Position numbers and translations under genes: made by a program
Origin: Agrilactobacillus yilanensis
Lineage (GTDB): Bacteria > Bacillota > Bacilli > Lactobacillales > Lactobacillaceae
Length of the DNA stretch: 59,210 bases
NCBI RefSeq assembly: GCF_003946725.1
Contig: NZ_RHOY01000020.1
Span: 1 to 59,210, forward strand
Direction of reading: 5' to 3'
The notes under the pieces: model-generated
Databases searched by the model: none
What the model saw: only the letters and a program-made list of their open reading frames with translations
What the model was told of the DNA's origin: nothing
Part shown: piece after piece, positions 32,200 through 41,119 of the stretch
Layout of the letters: each line of letters opens with the position of its first letter
How positions within the stretch are numbered: the stretch's first letter is position 1

Positions 32200-32937
32200 A
32201 TGAAATATATTACTAGCGGCATGTTAGCCTATCTAGTGGGTGTTCCTAAAACCACCGTCCGCCATTACATTAATCTGGATCTATTAACACCCGCTAAAAT
32301 TGATGACAACGGCTACCAACTATTTGACGAAATGCAAGTTTATCGGCTTTATTATATTCGCTTTTTGCGTGGTATTGGCTATAGCTTGACTGAAATTGCC
32401 ACGTTATTAACCCAAGATGATCTCCATCAAGCGCTACAAACTGCCAATCAGCAATTGACAGAAAAAATTAGCGCTTTACAGAAAACACAGCAGACAATCA
32501 CGGCGATCTTAACCGCCCAAGCCCAACAACCTTTGAATATAACGCAATCCATCAAACAACCTCGCCGTTATTTTGAAATTCTAAATGAAGATATTGCCCA
32601 GTCCTTAGAGCTAAAAATGGCCCAACAAATGGCCCAAGCAGACCTAAATCTCCACCAATTAAAACCGATTACTTATCTCAAACGGCCAACAGACACGACC
32701 CCACTTTTTGTGCAAATAACCTCAACCCCTGAAACGGCCATTACCGTGCCCGCGGGTACTTATCTTACCGTTCACTTGCCTGTCATTAATGAACATCAAA
32801 TAGACGAAGCCTTGGATAAACTTTTAGCTGATAACGATTTTAAAACGGCACCGACGATTCTGATTTATGAAAATATTCCGTTATCTTTAGTCTACGGTCA
32901 AACTATTATTTATACATTGGAGGTGCATAAACCATGA
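32200..32937 (+). CDS. MerR family regulator with effector-binding domain
   Basis: 245 residues from the ATG at 32200 (AAGGAGG at 32183-32189). The N-terminal HTH (TSGMLAYLVGVPKTTVRHYINLDLLTP) and wing are at about 4-70, a coiled-coil dimerisation helix at about 80-115, and a C-terminal domain of the GyrI/BmrR-like effector-binding type at about 125-245. It is likely a multidrug sensor. Its stop overlaps the ATG of the GNAT gene (ATGA), so the acetyltransferase is probably its target. Confidence 0.88.
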   Translation: MKYITSGMLAYLVGVPKTTVRHYINLDLLTPAKIDDNGYQLFDEMQVYRLYYIRFLRGIGYSLTEIATLLTQDDLHQALQTANQQLTEKISALQKTQQTITAILTAQAQQPLNITQSIKQPRRYFEILNEDIAQSLELKMAQQMAQADLNLHQLKPITYLKRPTDTTPLFVQITSTPETAITVPAGTYLTVHLPVINEHQIDEALDKLLADNDFKTAPTILIYENIPLSLVYGQTIIYTLEVHKP

Positions 32938-33515
32938 CGCTCACCATACATTGGGCCACTGAGCTACCTACTTTAAGTGCAAATGCCATTGGTCAATTAT
33001 TTTATAATAGTTTTTCAGATATGTTTCTAGCGAGTGGTTTTACAGCAAACGAAGCACAAATCAGCGCCTTAGGTTTAGGGGCTTATTTACTAAAATACTA
33101 CCGTCGAGACCTACTTGTCGCCCAAATGGACGGGCACTTAGCTGGCGTTGTTTTATTAAAACAACCTAGATCCCCTAAAACAACTCGGCTGCCTAGAGCT
33201 GCGCTCACCTTATCTCGACGTTTGCGCTGGTATGCTTTTATTTTATTGCTGGACAGCACGCCTAATACTGATGAAACGTACATTGATTTTTTAGCAGTAG
33301 CCCCTAATTACCGCCAGCAAGGGATTGCTAGCCAGCTTTTAAATTTCTGCCAACGCCATTTTAACTGCTTAAACCTTTCTGTTGTTACAACTAACCAAAA
33401 TGCTTATCAATTATATAAAAAATTCAATTTCAACCCAGTTAATACTAAAAAAAGCTGGTTAGCTCAACGTTACTTGGGTTTCCAGCAATGGACTGAGATG
33501 CATTGGCAACAATAA
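32934..33515 (+). CDS. GNAT family N-acetyltransferase
   Basis: 193 residues. Motif A for acetyl-CoA binding is VAPNYRQQGIASQLL (about residue 122), preceded by the beta-4 strand TYIDFLAV, and motif B follows (NAYQLYKKFNF). It probably acetylates a small molecule, possibly the ligand sensed by the coupled MerR protein. It starts within the MerR stop codon. Confidence 0.88.
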   Translation: MTLTIHWATELPTLSANAIGQLFYNSFSDMFLASGFTANEAQISALGLGAYLLKYYRRDLLVAQMDGHLAGVVLLKQPRSPKTTRLPRAALTLSRRLRWYAFILLLDSTPNTDETYIDFLAVAPNYRQQGIASQLLNFCQRHFNCLNLSVVTTNQNAYQLYKKFNFNPVNTKKSWLAQRYLGFQQWTEMHWQQ

Positions 33516-33679
33516 TAGTTACTTTTTATCTCCGTAAAATCTTGTTCGCCACCAATCAGTTAGTAACTCGAGAAATTATAGACATTGACCTCACGCAAAA
33601 AAATTCAGTTTGTTCAAAACTGCGAGACGCCTTTATCTAAATGATGCAATCTTATTCAAAAATTATGTCCAAGGGTATT

Positions 33680-33718
33680 AAAAAAACGCCAACTGATTTT
33701 TATCAGCTGACGTCTTTT
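33680..33718. terminator. Bidirectional terminator between GNAT and aquaporin genes
   Basis: ACGCCAACTGA and TCAGCTGACGT arms flanked by A- and T-runs. The region 33516-33679 holds nothing recognised. Confidence 0.8.
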
Positions 33719-33729
33719 AATCTAATCTT

Positions 33730-34380
33730 TTAACCTTCGCTCCCCATAATGCGGGCTACAAAGGCAGCTAGAACAGCCCCTAATTCTGGTGCTAAAATAT
33801 ATAACCACAGATGGGATAAGGCGCTACCACCGGCAAAAATGGCGGGGCCAAATGACCGTGCGGGATTTAATGAACCACCGGTTAAATTCAAAGCGACGAT
33901 AATTAGAAAACCTAATGTCACCCCAATCGCTACTCCGGCAAAATCACTGTTCCCATGATAACGGCTGGTCACATTCAAAATGACTAATAAGAATAAGAAA
34001 GTTATTAGAGTTTCTGTTAAGAAAGCCAAGCCAACAGAAATTTTTGGAAAATCTGTTTGTCCTAATTGATTTGTTGCCAGTCCTAAACCGCTTACAAAAA
34101 TTTTAATCATTAACGAAGCCGCCGTGGCACCCAAAACTTGGGCCACCACATAGCCAATGGCCGTTTTCCCATCAAGTCGTCGATTAATCACCATTGCTGT
34201 CGTTACCGCCGGATTAAAGTGCCCACCGGAAATACCGCCAAAAGCGTAGGCGGATACGGTAATCGCTAAACCGAAGGCTAAGCCAATCGTTAGTGTACTT
34301 CCGGCTGCCACCGTCACTGCCCCAGTTCCCAAAAACACGAACATAAATGTACCAAAAAATTCTGCAATATATTTTTGCAT
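33730..34380 (-). CDS. Aquaporin, MIP family water/small-solute channel
   Basis: 216 residues from the ATG at 34380, after GGAGG; a TTG at 34395 is in frame but overlaps that site. Six membrane helices and the two pore motifs NPA are intact: GGHFNPAVTTA (about residue 63) and SLNPARSFGPA (about 173), the latter with the selectivity-filter Arg. The short loop C region favours an aquaporin rather than a glycerol facilitator, but solute selectivity is not certain. Confidence 0.92.
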   Translation of the reverse strand: MQKYIAEFFGTFMFVFLGTGAVTVAAGSTLTIGLAFGLAITVSAYAFGGISGGHFNPAVTTAMVINRRLDGKTAIGYVVAQVLGATAASLMIKIFVSGLGLATNQLGQTDFPKISVGLAFLTETLITFLFLLVILNVTSRYHGNSDFAGVAIGVTLGFLIIVALNLTGGSLNPARSFGPAIFAGGSALSHLWLYILAPELGAVLAAFVARIMGSEG

Positions 34381-34518
34381 CCTACACACCTCCAATGTGT
34401 TCTTTTATGAAAACGCTACCCTATCATATTATTATAGTTAATAATATCAATTTTTGATACCAATTTTTCTATAAAATAACACTTTTTTTGGTAGTGGCTG
34501 TTGCATTATTTATTCTTA

Positions 34519-34953
34519 TTATTGTGTATCTTGTTGCTCAAAGTTCCGACTGATTGTTGTTAAACTCTGATAAGTCTGCTGTTTTTGGGCCCCTAGCAAT
34601 GTGTAGAGCCGCTGTTCACTCATTTCAAAAAAGGCTTCAATTTTTGTGGCTAACTGTCGGGCTTTAGGCGTTAATAATAACCGTTTGTAGCGGGCATCCT
34701 CTAAAGCCGGCACTCGCAATAGCAAATCATTAGCCACCATGTTGGTGACAAGGCTAGAAGCCGTTGCTTTACGGATATTAAATTCTAATTCTAGATCTCG
34801 CTGGAAAATATCTTGATCATTCTCGTGATCGTTAATATAGTTAATGACACTAATTTGAACCCCAGTTAAACCGAGTTTTTTAGCAAAATGATCCGCATCC
34901 CGGGCCAAAGCATTATTGGCGCTTTTGATTGCAACACCTAAAGAATATTTCAT
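34519..34953 (-). CDS. MarR family repressor divergent from an MFS pump
   Basis: 144 residues from the ATG at 34953; the ATG at 34971 overlaps the GGAGG site. The winged HTH is about residues 40-100 (FQRDLELEFNIRKATASSLVTNMVANDL, with a DARYKRLLLT wing). It is divergent from an EmrB-type pump, with matched operators over both promoters, so it probably represses both. Confidence 0.88.
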   Translation of the reverse strand: MKYSLGVAIKSANNALARDADHFAKKLGLTGVQISVINYINDHENDQDIFQRDLELEFNIRKATASSLVTNMVANDLLLRVPALEDARYKRLLLTPKARQLATKIEAFFEMSEQRLYTLLGAQKQQTYQSLTTISRNFEQQDTQ

Positions 34954-34990
34954 ATTATGCTGAGCCTCCATAAATAGTTCGCAATTTGAC

Positions 34991-35083
34991 TAGCTCGTAT
35001 TATAACGAATCATCCCCTGCAAATCAATATTGTTATCCCTTATGTTCTATGCTAGAATAAGCAACTAGTTCGTATTAGAACTA
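34991..35083. promoter_or_regulatory. Back-to-back promoters with two related operators
   Basis: Toward the MarR gene: TTGATT (35027-35022), 17 bases, TATAAT (35004-34999). Toward the pump: TTGTTA (35030-35035), 17 bases, TAGAAT (35053-35058). Operator 1 (34991-35007, TAGCTCGTATTATAACG) covers the first -10. Operator 2 (35066-35083, TAGTTCGTATTAGAACTA) lies at the pump start site. The two sites share TAGYTCGTATTANAAC. Confidence 0.88.
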
Positions 35084-35110
35084 ATTATTTTTTTGGAGGC
35101 TTACTAACCC

Positions 35111-36499
35111 ATGGCAAAACGTGTGGATGCAAAATTAATTTTAGCGATCATCGCCACTGGCTTATTATCTTTTTGCGGTGTTATCGTTGAGACCGCAATG
35201 AACATCACCTTTCCAACGTTAATGCGTGAATTTGCAATTAATACAGCCACTGTCCAATGGATGACCACCGCTTATTTACTAGTTGTTTCAATTATCGTAC
35301 CTATTTCAGCCTTTTTAAAACGACGCTTTAAAACAAAACATCTATTTATTTGTGCCAACTTACTATTTATTACCGGATTATTAATTGACGCCGCCGCCAC
35401 CAGCTTTTTTATGTTGGTCTTAGGCCGGATTATCCAAGGTTTAGGCACAGGGATTGCCTTGCCCCTCATGTTTAACATTATTTTGGACTGGGTTCCGTTA
35501 CAACAACGGGGTACTTTGATGGGCGTTGGCACTTTAATTACAGCAATTGCCCCAGCTTTAGGCCCGACTTTTGGCGGCTTAGTAGTGGCTAGATTAGGCT
35601 GGCATTGGATTTTTATTTTATTATTACCGTTTCTAGTTCTATCCTTATTGCTTGGCCTTTTGGCTATTCGTCAAGCCCAGCCTACACACAAAACGAGCTT
35701 TGACGTTCCCGCTTGGCTGGCCGTCATTTTAATTTTTGTTGGCTTCACCTTTGCCTTTAGTAACTTACAAACGATTAATCGGCAACCTTGGCCTTTTATT
35801 ATCTATTTGTGCCTAGGCTTTGTCGGGCTGATTGGCTTTATCTTCCGGACAAAACATTCTAAAAATCCATTAATTAATTTAGTTATCTTTAAAAATCATG
35901 CTTTTGATTGGCACTTATTAGGGTTTTTCTTAATCCAAATTATTGCCCTAGGTTTAGCTTTTATTTTGCCTAACTATTTACAATTAGTTGACGGTTACAG
36001 TGCTTTAACCGCTGGATTGTTGATTTTACCGGCGGCCGCTATTGGCGCTATTTTTGCCCCATTTGGCGGTCGAATCTTAGACCGTTTTGGTGCCCGTAAG
36101 CCCATCTTAATCGGGGCAAGTGCCATTACTTTATCAATTCTTCTGTTCACTTTGTTAGGTCAGCAGCTCAGTGGTCGTTTATTAGCCAGTATTTATATTT
36201 TCACTATGGTCGGTTTTGGTTTAACTATGGGCAATACAATGACCAGTGGTTTAAATCAGTTATCGAATGTTCAGCATGCAGACGGCAACGCCACTTTTAA
36301 TACCTTACAGCAATTTGCTGGCGCTATCGGTACCGCAATTGTTTCTTCGGTCATTGCCCTGATTCAGGCGCAAAGTACTGGTAGTTTAAGCCGCCGGACA
36401 GCCTTAGGTTCAGTGGCGGCCTGGGGGTTACTGCTGATTTGTATTTTATTAGGCTTAGGCGCATTAATCCAAGCCACTAAAAATCATAAAACTCAATAA
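35111..36499 (+). CDS. MFS multidrug exporter, DHA2/EmrB type
   Basis: 462 residues with about 14 hydrophobic segments. It resembles the pump at 7477 in its N-terminal half (AINTATVQWMTTAYLLV, then GTLMGVGTLITAIAPALGPTFGG). It is a proton-coupled drug exporter by family. GGAGG precedes the ATG, with the MarR operator overlapping its transcript start. Confidence 0.92.
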   Translation: MAKRVDAKLILAIIATGLLSFCGVIVETAMNITFPTLMREFAINTATVQWMTTAYLLVVSIIVPISAFLKRRFKTKHLFICANLLFITGLLIDAAATSFFMLVLGRIIQGLGTGIALPLMFNIILDWVPLQQRGTLMGVGTLITAIAPALGPTFGGLVVARLGWHWIFILLLPFLVLSLLLGLLAIRQAQPTHKTSFDVPAWLAVILIFVGFTFAFSNLQTINRQPWPFIIYLCLGFVGLIGFIFRTKHSKNPLINLVIFKNHAFDWHLLGFFLIQIIALGLAFILPNYLQLVDGYSALTAGLLILPAAAIGAIFAPFGGRILDRFGARKPILIGASAITLSILLFTLLGQQLSGRLLASIYIFTMVGFGLTMGNTMTSGLNQLSNVQHADGNATFNTLQQFAGAIGTAIVSSVIALIQAQSTGSLSRRTALGSVAAWGLLLICILLGLGALIQATKNHKTQ

Positions 36500-36569
36500 T
36501 TTGACCACCCTTTAATTTCAGTGTACTATCATGTTGCCAATTAGATAATTTATTAAAGGGGCGATAAAC

Positions 36570-37304
36570 ATGACTAAGAAAATGAACCTTCAAGAAACAA
36601 TTTGCCTTGTCGATCATGAAAAACATAATTTCGAAGATGGGGTATCGTTGCGAGATTTGGACAGTCAGCTACGTCAGTTAATTCAGCATGATTTTCCTAA
36701 AGCTACCGGTAATGATTTTATCTGTAGTACCCACTTAGTCCATTATCGTCTTTTAGAAATGGATCAGATTTTTGATAAAGATCAAGTTCAAAGTCGTAAG
36801 CTGGGTGAACGGATGACCCGATTAATGCAACGGGATGATTATCAAATTGTGGATATCCATCAGCAACTTGAAGCTTCTTTAACCGTGGGCCAGAAAGTGG
36901 CAGATGCCGTTGCCCGCTTTGGTGGCAGTTGGCCTTTTATTATTTCGTTTATCAGTATTATGATTGTTTGGATTATAATTAATGTCTGCCACTTATTTGG
37001 TTTTAATTTTGATCCTTATCCATTTATTTTATTAAATTTATTTCTAAGTATGATTGCCGCTATTCAGGCCCCTTTGATTATGATGAGTCAAAATCGAGCC
37101 GCTGAATATGATCGGCTGCAAGCCCGCAATGATTTTAAAGTAAATTCTAAATCTGAAGAAGAAATCCGCGTATTACATGCCAAAGTAGATCACTTAATTC
37201 AACAAGATTCCATTAACTTGTTAAGCATTCAAAAATCTCAAACGCAGATGTTAGGCGAAATTCAACGCCAATTAAACGCCTTAAAGCATAAGCCTTTACG
37301 CTAG
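36570..37304 (+). CDS. DUF1003 membrane protein
   Basis: 244 residues. The DUF1003 core has two membrane helices (about 130-148 and 158-178) and the family motif FDPYPFILLNLFLSMIAA followed by IMMSQNRAAE. The C-terminal part is helical and possibly coiled coil. Function unknown. The gene ends ten bases before the first copy of a duplicated terminator. Confidence 0.9.
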   Translation: MTKKMNLQETICLVDHEKHNFEDGVSLRDLDSQLRQLIQHDFPKATGNDFICSTHLVHYRLLEMDQIFDKDQVQSRKLGERMTRLMQRDDYQIVDIHQQLEASLTVGQKVADAVARFGGSWPFIISFISIMIVWIIINVCHLFGFNFDPYPFILLNLFLSMIAAIQAPLIMMSQNRAAEYDRLQARNDFKVNSKSEEEIRVLHAKVDHLIQQDSINLLSIQKSQTQMLGEIQRQLNALKHKPLR

Positions 37305-37313
37305 TTTTGCCAG

Positions 37314-37384
37314 ATAAAAAAGAATCCTTGAGAAAGTCTCGAGGATTCTTTTTTAGAGCCAGTTATTTCTGTCACTTAATTAAT
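37314..37384. repeat. 71-bp direct repeat containing a terminator, copy 1
   Basis: Matches 40799-40869 at 70 of 71 positions. It includes a strong terminator hairpin (GAATCCTTGAGA and TCTCGAGGATTC arms flanked by A- and T-runs) and 30 further bases. It serves the DUF1003 gene. The two copies enclose the BspA-like gene and transposase debris. Confidence 0.92.
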
Positions 37385-37506
37385 GAGGTAGCTTAACTAC
37401 CCCCTACTCGATATATAATTAAAAATATTCACATAAAATATTTTTAATACAAAATAATTGTATGATAGAAAAATTTAATTTATAATCACTAGTGTATTAA
37501 GACTGA

Positions 37507-37641
37507 AATAGGTGTCATGACCTCAATTTGATAGCTTCTAATGATCAAACATCGGCCGTGTTCGCAGAGCAAAAACTGAAAAGCATTTACGAAAATCTTC
37601 AAGAAAATGAAAACATTAAGTTTATGGGTAATTACAATTAA
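37507..37641 (+). pseudogene. Small C-terminal gene remnant of unknown origin
   Basis: An open stretch of 44 codons ending TAA (last residues KFMGNYN) begins after a TGA and has no start codon or ribosome binding site. Its hydrophilic, Glu/Asn-rich composition looks coding, but no family was recognised. It probably marks a deletion scar. The remainder of 37385-37694 is AT-rich, with possible promoter boxes for the gene at 37695. Confidence 0.35.
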
Positions 37642-37694
37642 GTAAATTTATACACTATTGATTTAAATACATACATTGGCAAAGGAGGATTGTC

Positions 37695-40295
37695 ATGTTT
37701 ACGCGCAAGCGCTATTTATCTGACACTGATCAACGAGTTAACTATATCAAATTTCTGCTTTTTTATATTTTCATAGGTATCTTTATAGTAGGTTTTAGCA
37801 GTACCACTGTTAAAGCCGCGTCCTTAGCTGATGTTTCCGAGCTAACTGATCCGTTGGCTCAGGTTGCTCCTTCAAGCAATCTGTTGTTGACCAATGAAAT
37901 TATTTCTAATGGATCTATCGTTAATAGCGGCGTCAATGGGACAGCAACATGGGATATTGATAGTGCTGGAACCTTGACCGTGCATGCAGGTAAGTTGGCA
38001 TACGGCAAAGGGAATTGGAGTGCGTATGCTAGTTCCATTAAAAATGTTTACGTAGAACCAGGTGTGCTCCCATTTTCTTCCATAATGACTACTGATTATA
38101 ATAATGGCGTCTTTTCCGAGTTACCAAATGTCGTAACCATTGATGTGACAAATTTAGATGTTTCAAAAGTTCTCTCACTGGGATATATGTTTTCGGAAGA
38201 TCCTAAGTTGACTCAAATTATAGGTTTGGATACTTGGGATACCTCTAACACTGTTTCTATGAACTCAATGTTTTATAAGGACACTGCTTTAACGGCACTT
38301 GATTTGTCTGCATGGGATACTAGCGAACTTAGTAGAACCCGGTCGATGTTTTATTTGTGCAGCGGATTACAATCATTGAATATATCAGGATTTGATACTT
38401 CTCATGTCTCTGATCCTAGGTATATGTTTTCAGGAGTTGGCGGGAAAATAACTGGGCTTGCTGACCTGGATTTTCAAAATACGCCCGTCTTGGACGGAGT
38501 ACTTCAGGGTGTAGATTTCACAAAGACTGACCCTAATGACATCAAGGATTGGAATGTTTCGAATTGTACTTCAATGGCCTATCTATTTGCATCTACAAAA
38601 TTTACCGCACTTGATTTAAGTAAATGGGATATGCAAAAAGTGACAGATATGTCTGGCATGTTCTCAGGCTCTAGTGGTAACCTTAGTCAGGTCAAAGACA
38701 TTGCAAACTGGGATACGTCTAAGGTGACAAACATGTCAAACATGTTTCAAAATACCCAAGCCACGGACCTATCCTTTATCAATAACTGGAATGTTGAACA
38801 AGTTGTCTCTATGGGTTTTATGTTTAACGGTTGTTCTAAGCTAGCTGCTTTAGATCTTTCAAATTGGACAACAAACAGCTTAAAGATTACTAATTCCATG
38901 TTTAATGGTGCTAAGTTACTTAATGAAACGACGCTTAAGGGTTACCAAACCTTGGTCACTAATAAGACTACCAACACAAGTGCGATGTTTGCCTCCACTA
39001 GCTTTGAAACCATTGATCTATCCAAATACGACACTTCTAATGTAACCGATTTCTCATTTATGTTTTCAGGTGATTCTAAATTAACGAAGATCATTGGGAA
39101 TTTTGATACACATTCATTGACCAATATGCAGTCTATGTTTACTAATACCGGTGTAATTGACTTTAGTGAAATAAATATTGCGGATTGGGATACCTCTAAA
39201 GTCACAACGATGCAGGGTACTTTTAGTGGTTCTAAAATTACAGACTACGGTTTCCTAGAAAACTGGAAGACGCCTTCCTTGACAAATTTAGCTTCTACTT
39301 TTTGGAAGACCGTGGGTACGTCGCTCCCCATTTCTAAATGGGACGTCTCCAACGTAACGACCCTCCAAGACACTTTTTACTTTACAGCTACGCTGACTGA
39401 TTTACCAATCGATGATTGGGATATATCCAAGGTAACCACTATGTCCGGCACCTTTTGGGGGGCGGGTCTGAAAAAACTTGATCTCTCTAAATGGGATACT
39501 TCTAAAGTCACTACTTTTTATTGTGTATTTAATAGTATGGCTAGTTTAGAGACTTTGGATTTATCCAATCTCGATACCACAAACGCCACGAACCTAACTT
39601 TTATGTTTGGTGGTACGAAAAAATTATGGAAATTAAAGTTAGGGCCAAAATCACTCTTGTTCAATAATGGCGCTGGTTCTTACCCGCCTTCTCCTCAAGC
39701 GGGTGCGGAGATTAATGATGATGGCAATACCTATTTTGCGATCAGCACTAAATGGCAAGAAGTTCGTGCCGATCTTGGCGGTACCGATCACCAACCGTTG
39801 GGTGATCTGTTTTCTAATACTCAAATTCAAGATAAGTTTTCAACCGCTGGTAACCCAGTGACAACTTTTGTTTGGCAGCAACAGGTACAAACAAATATTG
39901 GTTTGGATGTTTCTAATATTGACTTTGGTACTACCCATAGTGCGGCCGGTATTGTTCAACGCAAAGGGGACTTTTCTATTTCCATCAATAACGAAAGCTA
40001 TCCAGAAATACCCCTGAATACGACTTTGAATGTAAGAATGTTGTCGCCTTTAACCAATACAAGCGATCCTACGAAGACAGTTAATAATGTCTTGATTTTC
40101 AAAAACACGGATGATCAGGAAGAAACTTTGTCTACCTCCGCAACTGAAGTTTATTCAGGTGCAATTGATAGCGGTGCCCAGGTTTTAAATTGGAATGATC
40201 GCCAAGGAATATTGTTAAATATGGAAAACGCTGAAAGTGTGAGTGATGGTCGTTATTCAACGACACTTGAGTGGGAATTAATAAGTAGTTTGTAA
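37695..40295 (+). CDS. BspA-family repeat surface protein with WxL-type C-terminus
   Basis: 866 residues with a long signal peptide (hydrophobic about 20-38, VKAAS cleavage region). Residues about 90-640 are about 20-25-residue repeats of the BspA/DUF285 type, each built on the pattern LDLSxWDTSKVTxMSxMF. The C-terminal about 170 residues resemble a WxL domain: NIDFGT, then a final TLEWELISSL with the W-x-L motif. WxL proteins attach non-covalently to peptidoglycan, and BspA repeats are typical adhesins. AAAGGAGG precedes the ATG. It lies between the 71-bp direct repeats with transposase remains, so it was probably acquired. Confidence 0.88.
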   Translation: MFTRKRYLSDTDQRVNYIKFLLFYIFIGIFIVGFSSTTVKAASLADVSELTDPLAQVAPSSNLLLTNEIISNGSIVNSGVNGTATWDIDSAGTLTVHAGKLAYGKGNWSAYASSIKNVYVEPGVLPFSSIMTTDYNNGVFSELPNVVTIDVTNLDVSKVLSLGYMFSEDPKLTQIIGLDTWDTSNTVSMNSMFYKDTALTALDLSAWDTSELSRTRSMFYLCSGLQSLNISGFDTSHVSDPRYMFSGVGGKITGLADLDFQNTPVLDGVLQGVDFTKTDPNDIKDWNVSNCTSMAYLFASTKFTALDLSKWDMQKVTDMSGMFSGSSGNLSQVKDIANWDTSKVTNMSNMFQNTQATDLSFINNWNVEQVVSMGFMFNGCSKLAALDLSNWTTNSLKITNSMFNGAKLLNETTLKGYQTLVTNKTTNTSAMFASTSFETIDLSKYDTSNVTDFSFMFSGDSKLTKIIGNFDTHSLTNMQSMFTNTGVIDFSEINIADWDTSKVTTMQGTFSGSKITDYGFLENWKTPSLTNLASTFWKTVGTSLPISKWDVSNVTTLQDTFYFTATLTDLPIDDWDISKVTTMSGTFWGAGLKKLDLSKWDTSKVTTFYCVFNSMASLETLDLSNLDTTNATNLTFMFGGTKKLWKLKLGPKSLLFNNGAGSYPPSPQAGAEINDDGNTYFAISTKWQEVRADLGGTDHQPLGDLFSNTQIQDKFSTAGNPVTTFVWQQQVQTNIGLDVSNIDFGTTHSAAGIVQRKGDFSISINNESYPEIPLNTTLNVRMLSPLTNTSDPTKTVNNVLIFKNTDDQEETLSTSATEVYSGAIDSGAQVLNWNDRQGILLNMENAESVSDGRYSTTLEWELISSL

Positions 40296-40343
40296 TCAAA
40301 CTGCCCTGCTGAAACACTTTGTCCGTTTAGACTATTTAAGAAA

Positions 40344-40798
40344 TTAAGCCCCTGTTGAGGCTAATTTTAAGATATTTAGGGCAATCATTACGATACCCGC
40401 TTCTTTTGTTACCTTATCCAGGCCTCTCACCGAAAATCGATTGAACCGTAAAGAAGCCTTCATTTTTCCGAAGACCGATTCAACATCAATTTTACGACGA
40501 GCATAAAATTGACCCGTTTCTGGAGCTGAAAGTAACTCACGTTCCTTTGCCTTATAGTAAGACCAGGACTCATTTACAGTGATTCATTTAAGATTACCTT
40601 TGGGTGTCAAAGCATCGGGGATCAACTCATGATTCTCATCATATTTTTCAGCTACATATTCTTTGAAATCTCGTTGGAAACCATACTTATCAGTTCTTTT
40701 ACGGTAAGCCTTAAAATTAAATCGAATACCTTTGGGATTAATGTAACAGTCATCTTCCACATGGTAGTCCCAGTTCATAACCTTACGGTCATCACTTT
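40344..40798 (-). pseudogene. IS1182-family transposase remnant
   Basis: The reading frame encodes the C-terminal about 150 residues of a DDE transposase. The terminal block RKIDVESVFGKMKASLRF, then FSVRGLDKV and a final ALNILKLA, is typical of IS1182-family ends. An in-frame TGA after the residues GNLK interrupts it, and the N-terminal part is missing. The fragment stops exactly where the second 71-bp repeat begins, so one element end has been lost by recombination. It cannot encode an active transposase. Confidence 0.85.
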
Positions 40799-40869
40799 AT
40801 AAAAAAGAATCCTTGAGAAAGTCTCGAGGATTCTTTTTTAGAGCCAGTTATTTCTATCACTTAATTAAT
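40799..40869. repeat. 71-bp direct repeat containing a terminator, copy 2
   Basis: Second copy of 37314-37384, with one difference. On the minus strand it is the terminator of the SLAP remnant, whose stop codon lies at its edge, so this copy may be in the ancestral position. Confidence 0.92.
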
Positions 40870-41058
40870 CTGGATAATAAGCCCCTGTACTGGCGTAAAT
40901 CCATTGCTTCTCATTACCTAAGCGAATGGCTTGTCGCCCATTGATATAACTGACCGCAAATGTTTTATAAGCCATCGTTTGTTCAATTATCCCAGTCTTT
41001 ACGCCCTGACGATTATACAGCGGTGTTTGTTTCAGTAAACTTATCAGATCAATTTATA
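40865..41058 (-). pseudogene. C-terminal remnant of an SLAP-type surface-layer protein gene
   Basis: An open frame of about 64 codons ends TYR-TYR-PRO-ASP-stop. It has the pattern of a surface-layer SLAP repeat: PLYNRQGVKTG, then YINGRQAIRLG and QWIYASTGAYY. No start codon, signal peptide or ribosome binding site is present, and a stop lies just upstream in frame. It probably is what is left of a larger surface protein removed by the rearrangement that placed the BspA gene here. Confidence 0.55.
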
Positions 41059-41119
41059 CCTCGCATAAAAATACGCCTAAAAGCTATGAGCCTCTGAGCG
41101 TATTTTGAGTTACCCTAAA

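Noticed and set aside
40344-40869. An active insertion sequence
   Set aside because: Only the C-terminal part of the transposase remains, with an in-frame stop, and one end is replaced by the 71-bp repeat; no matching terminal inverted repeats were found.
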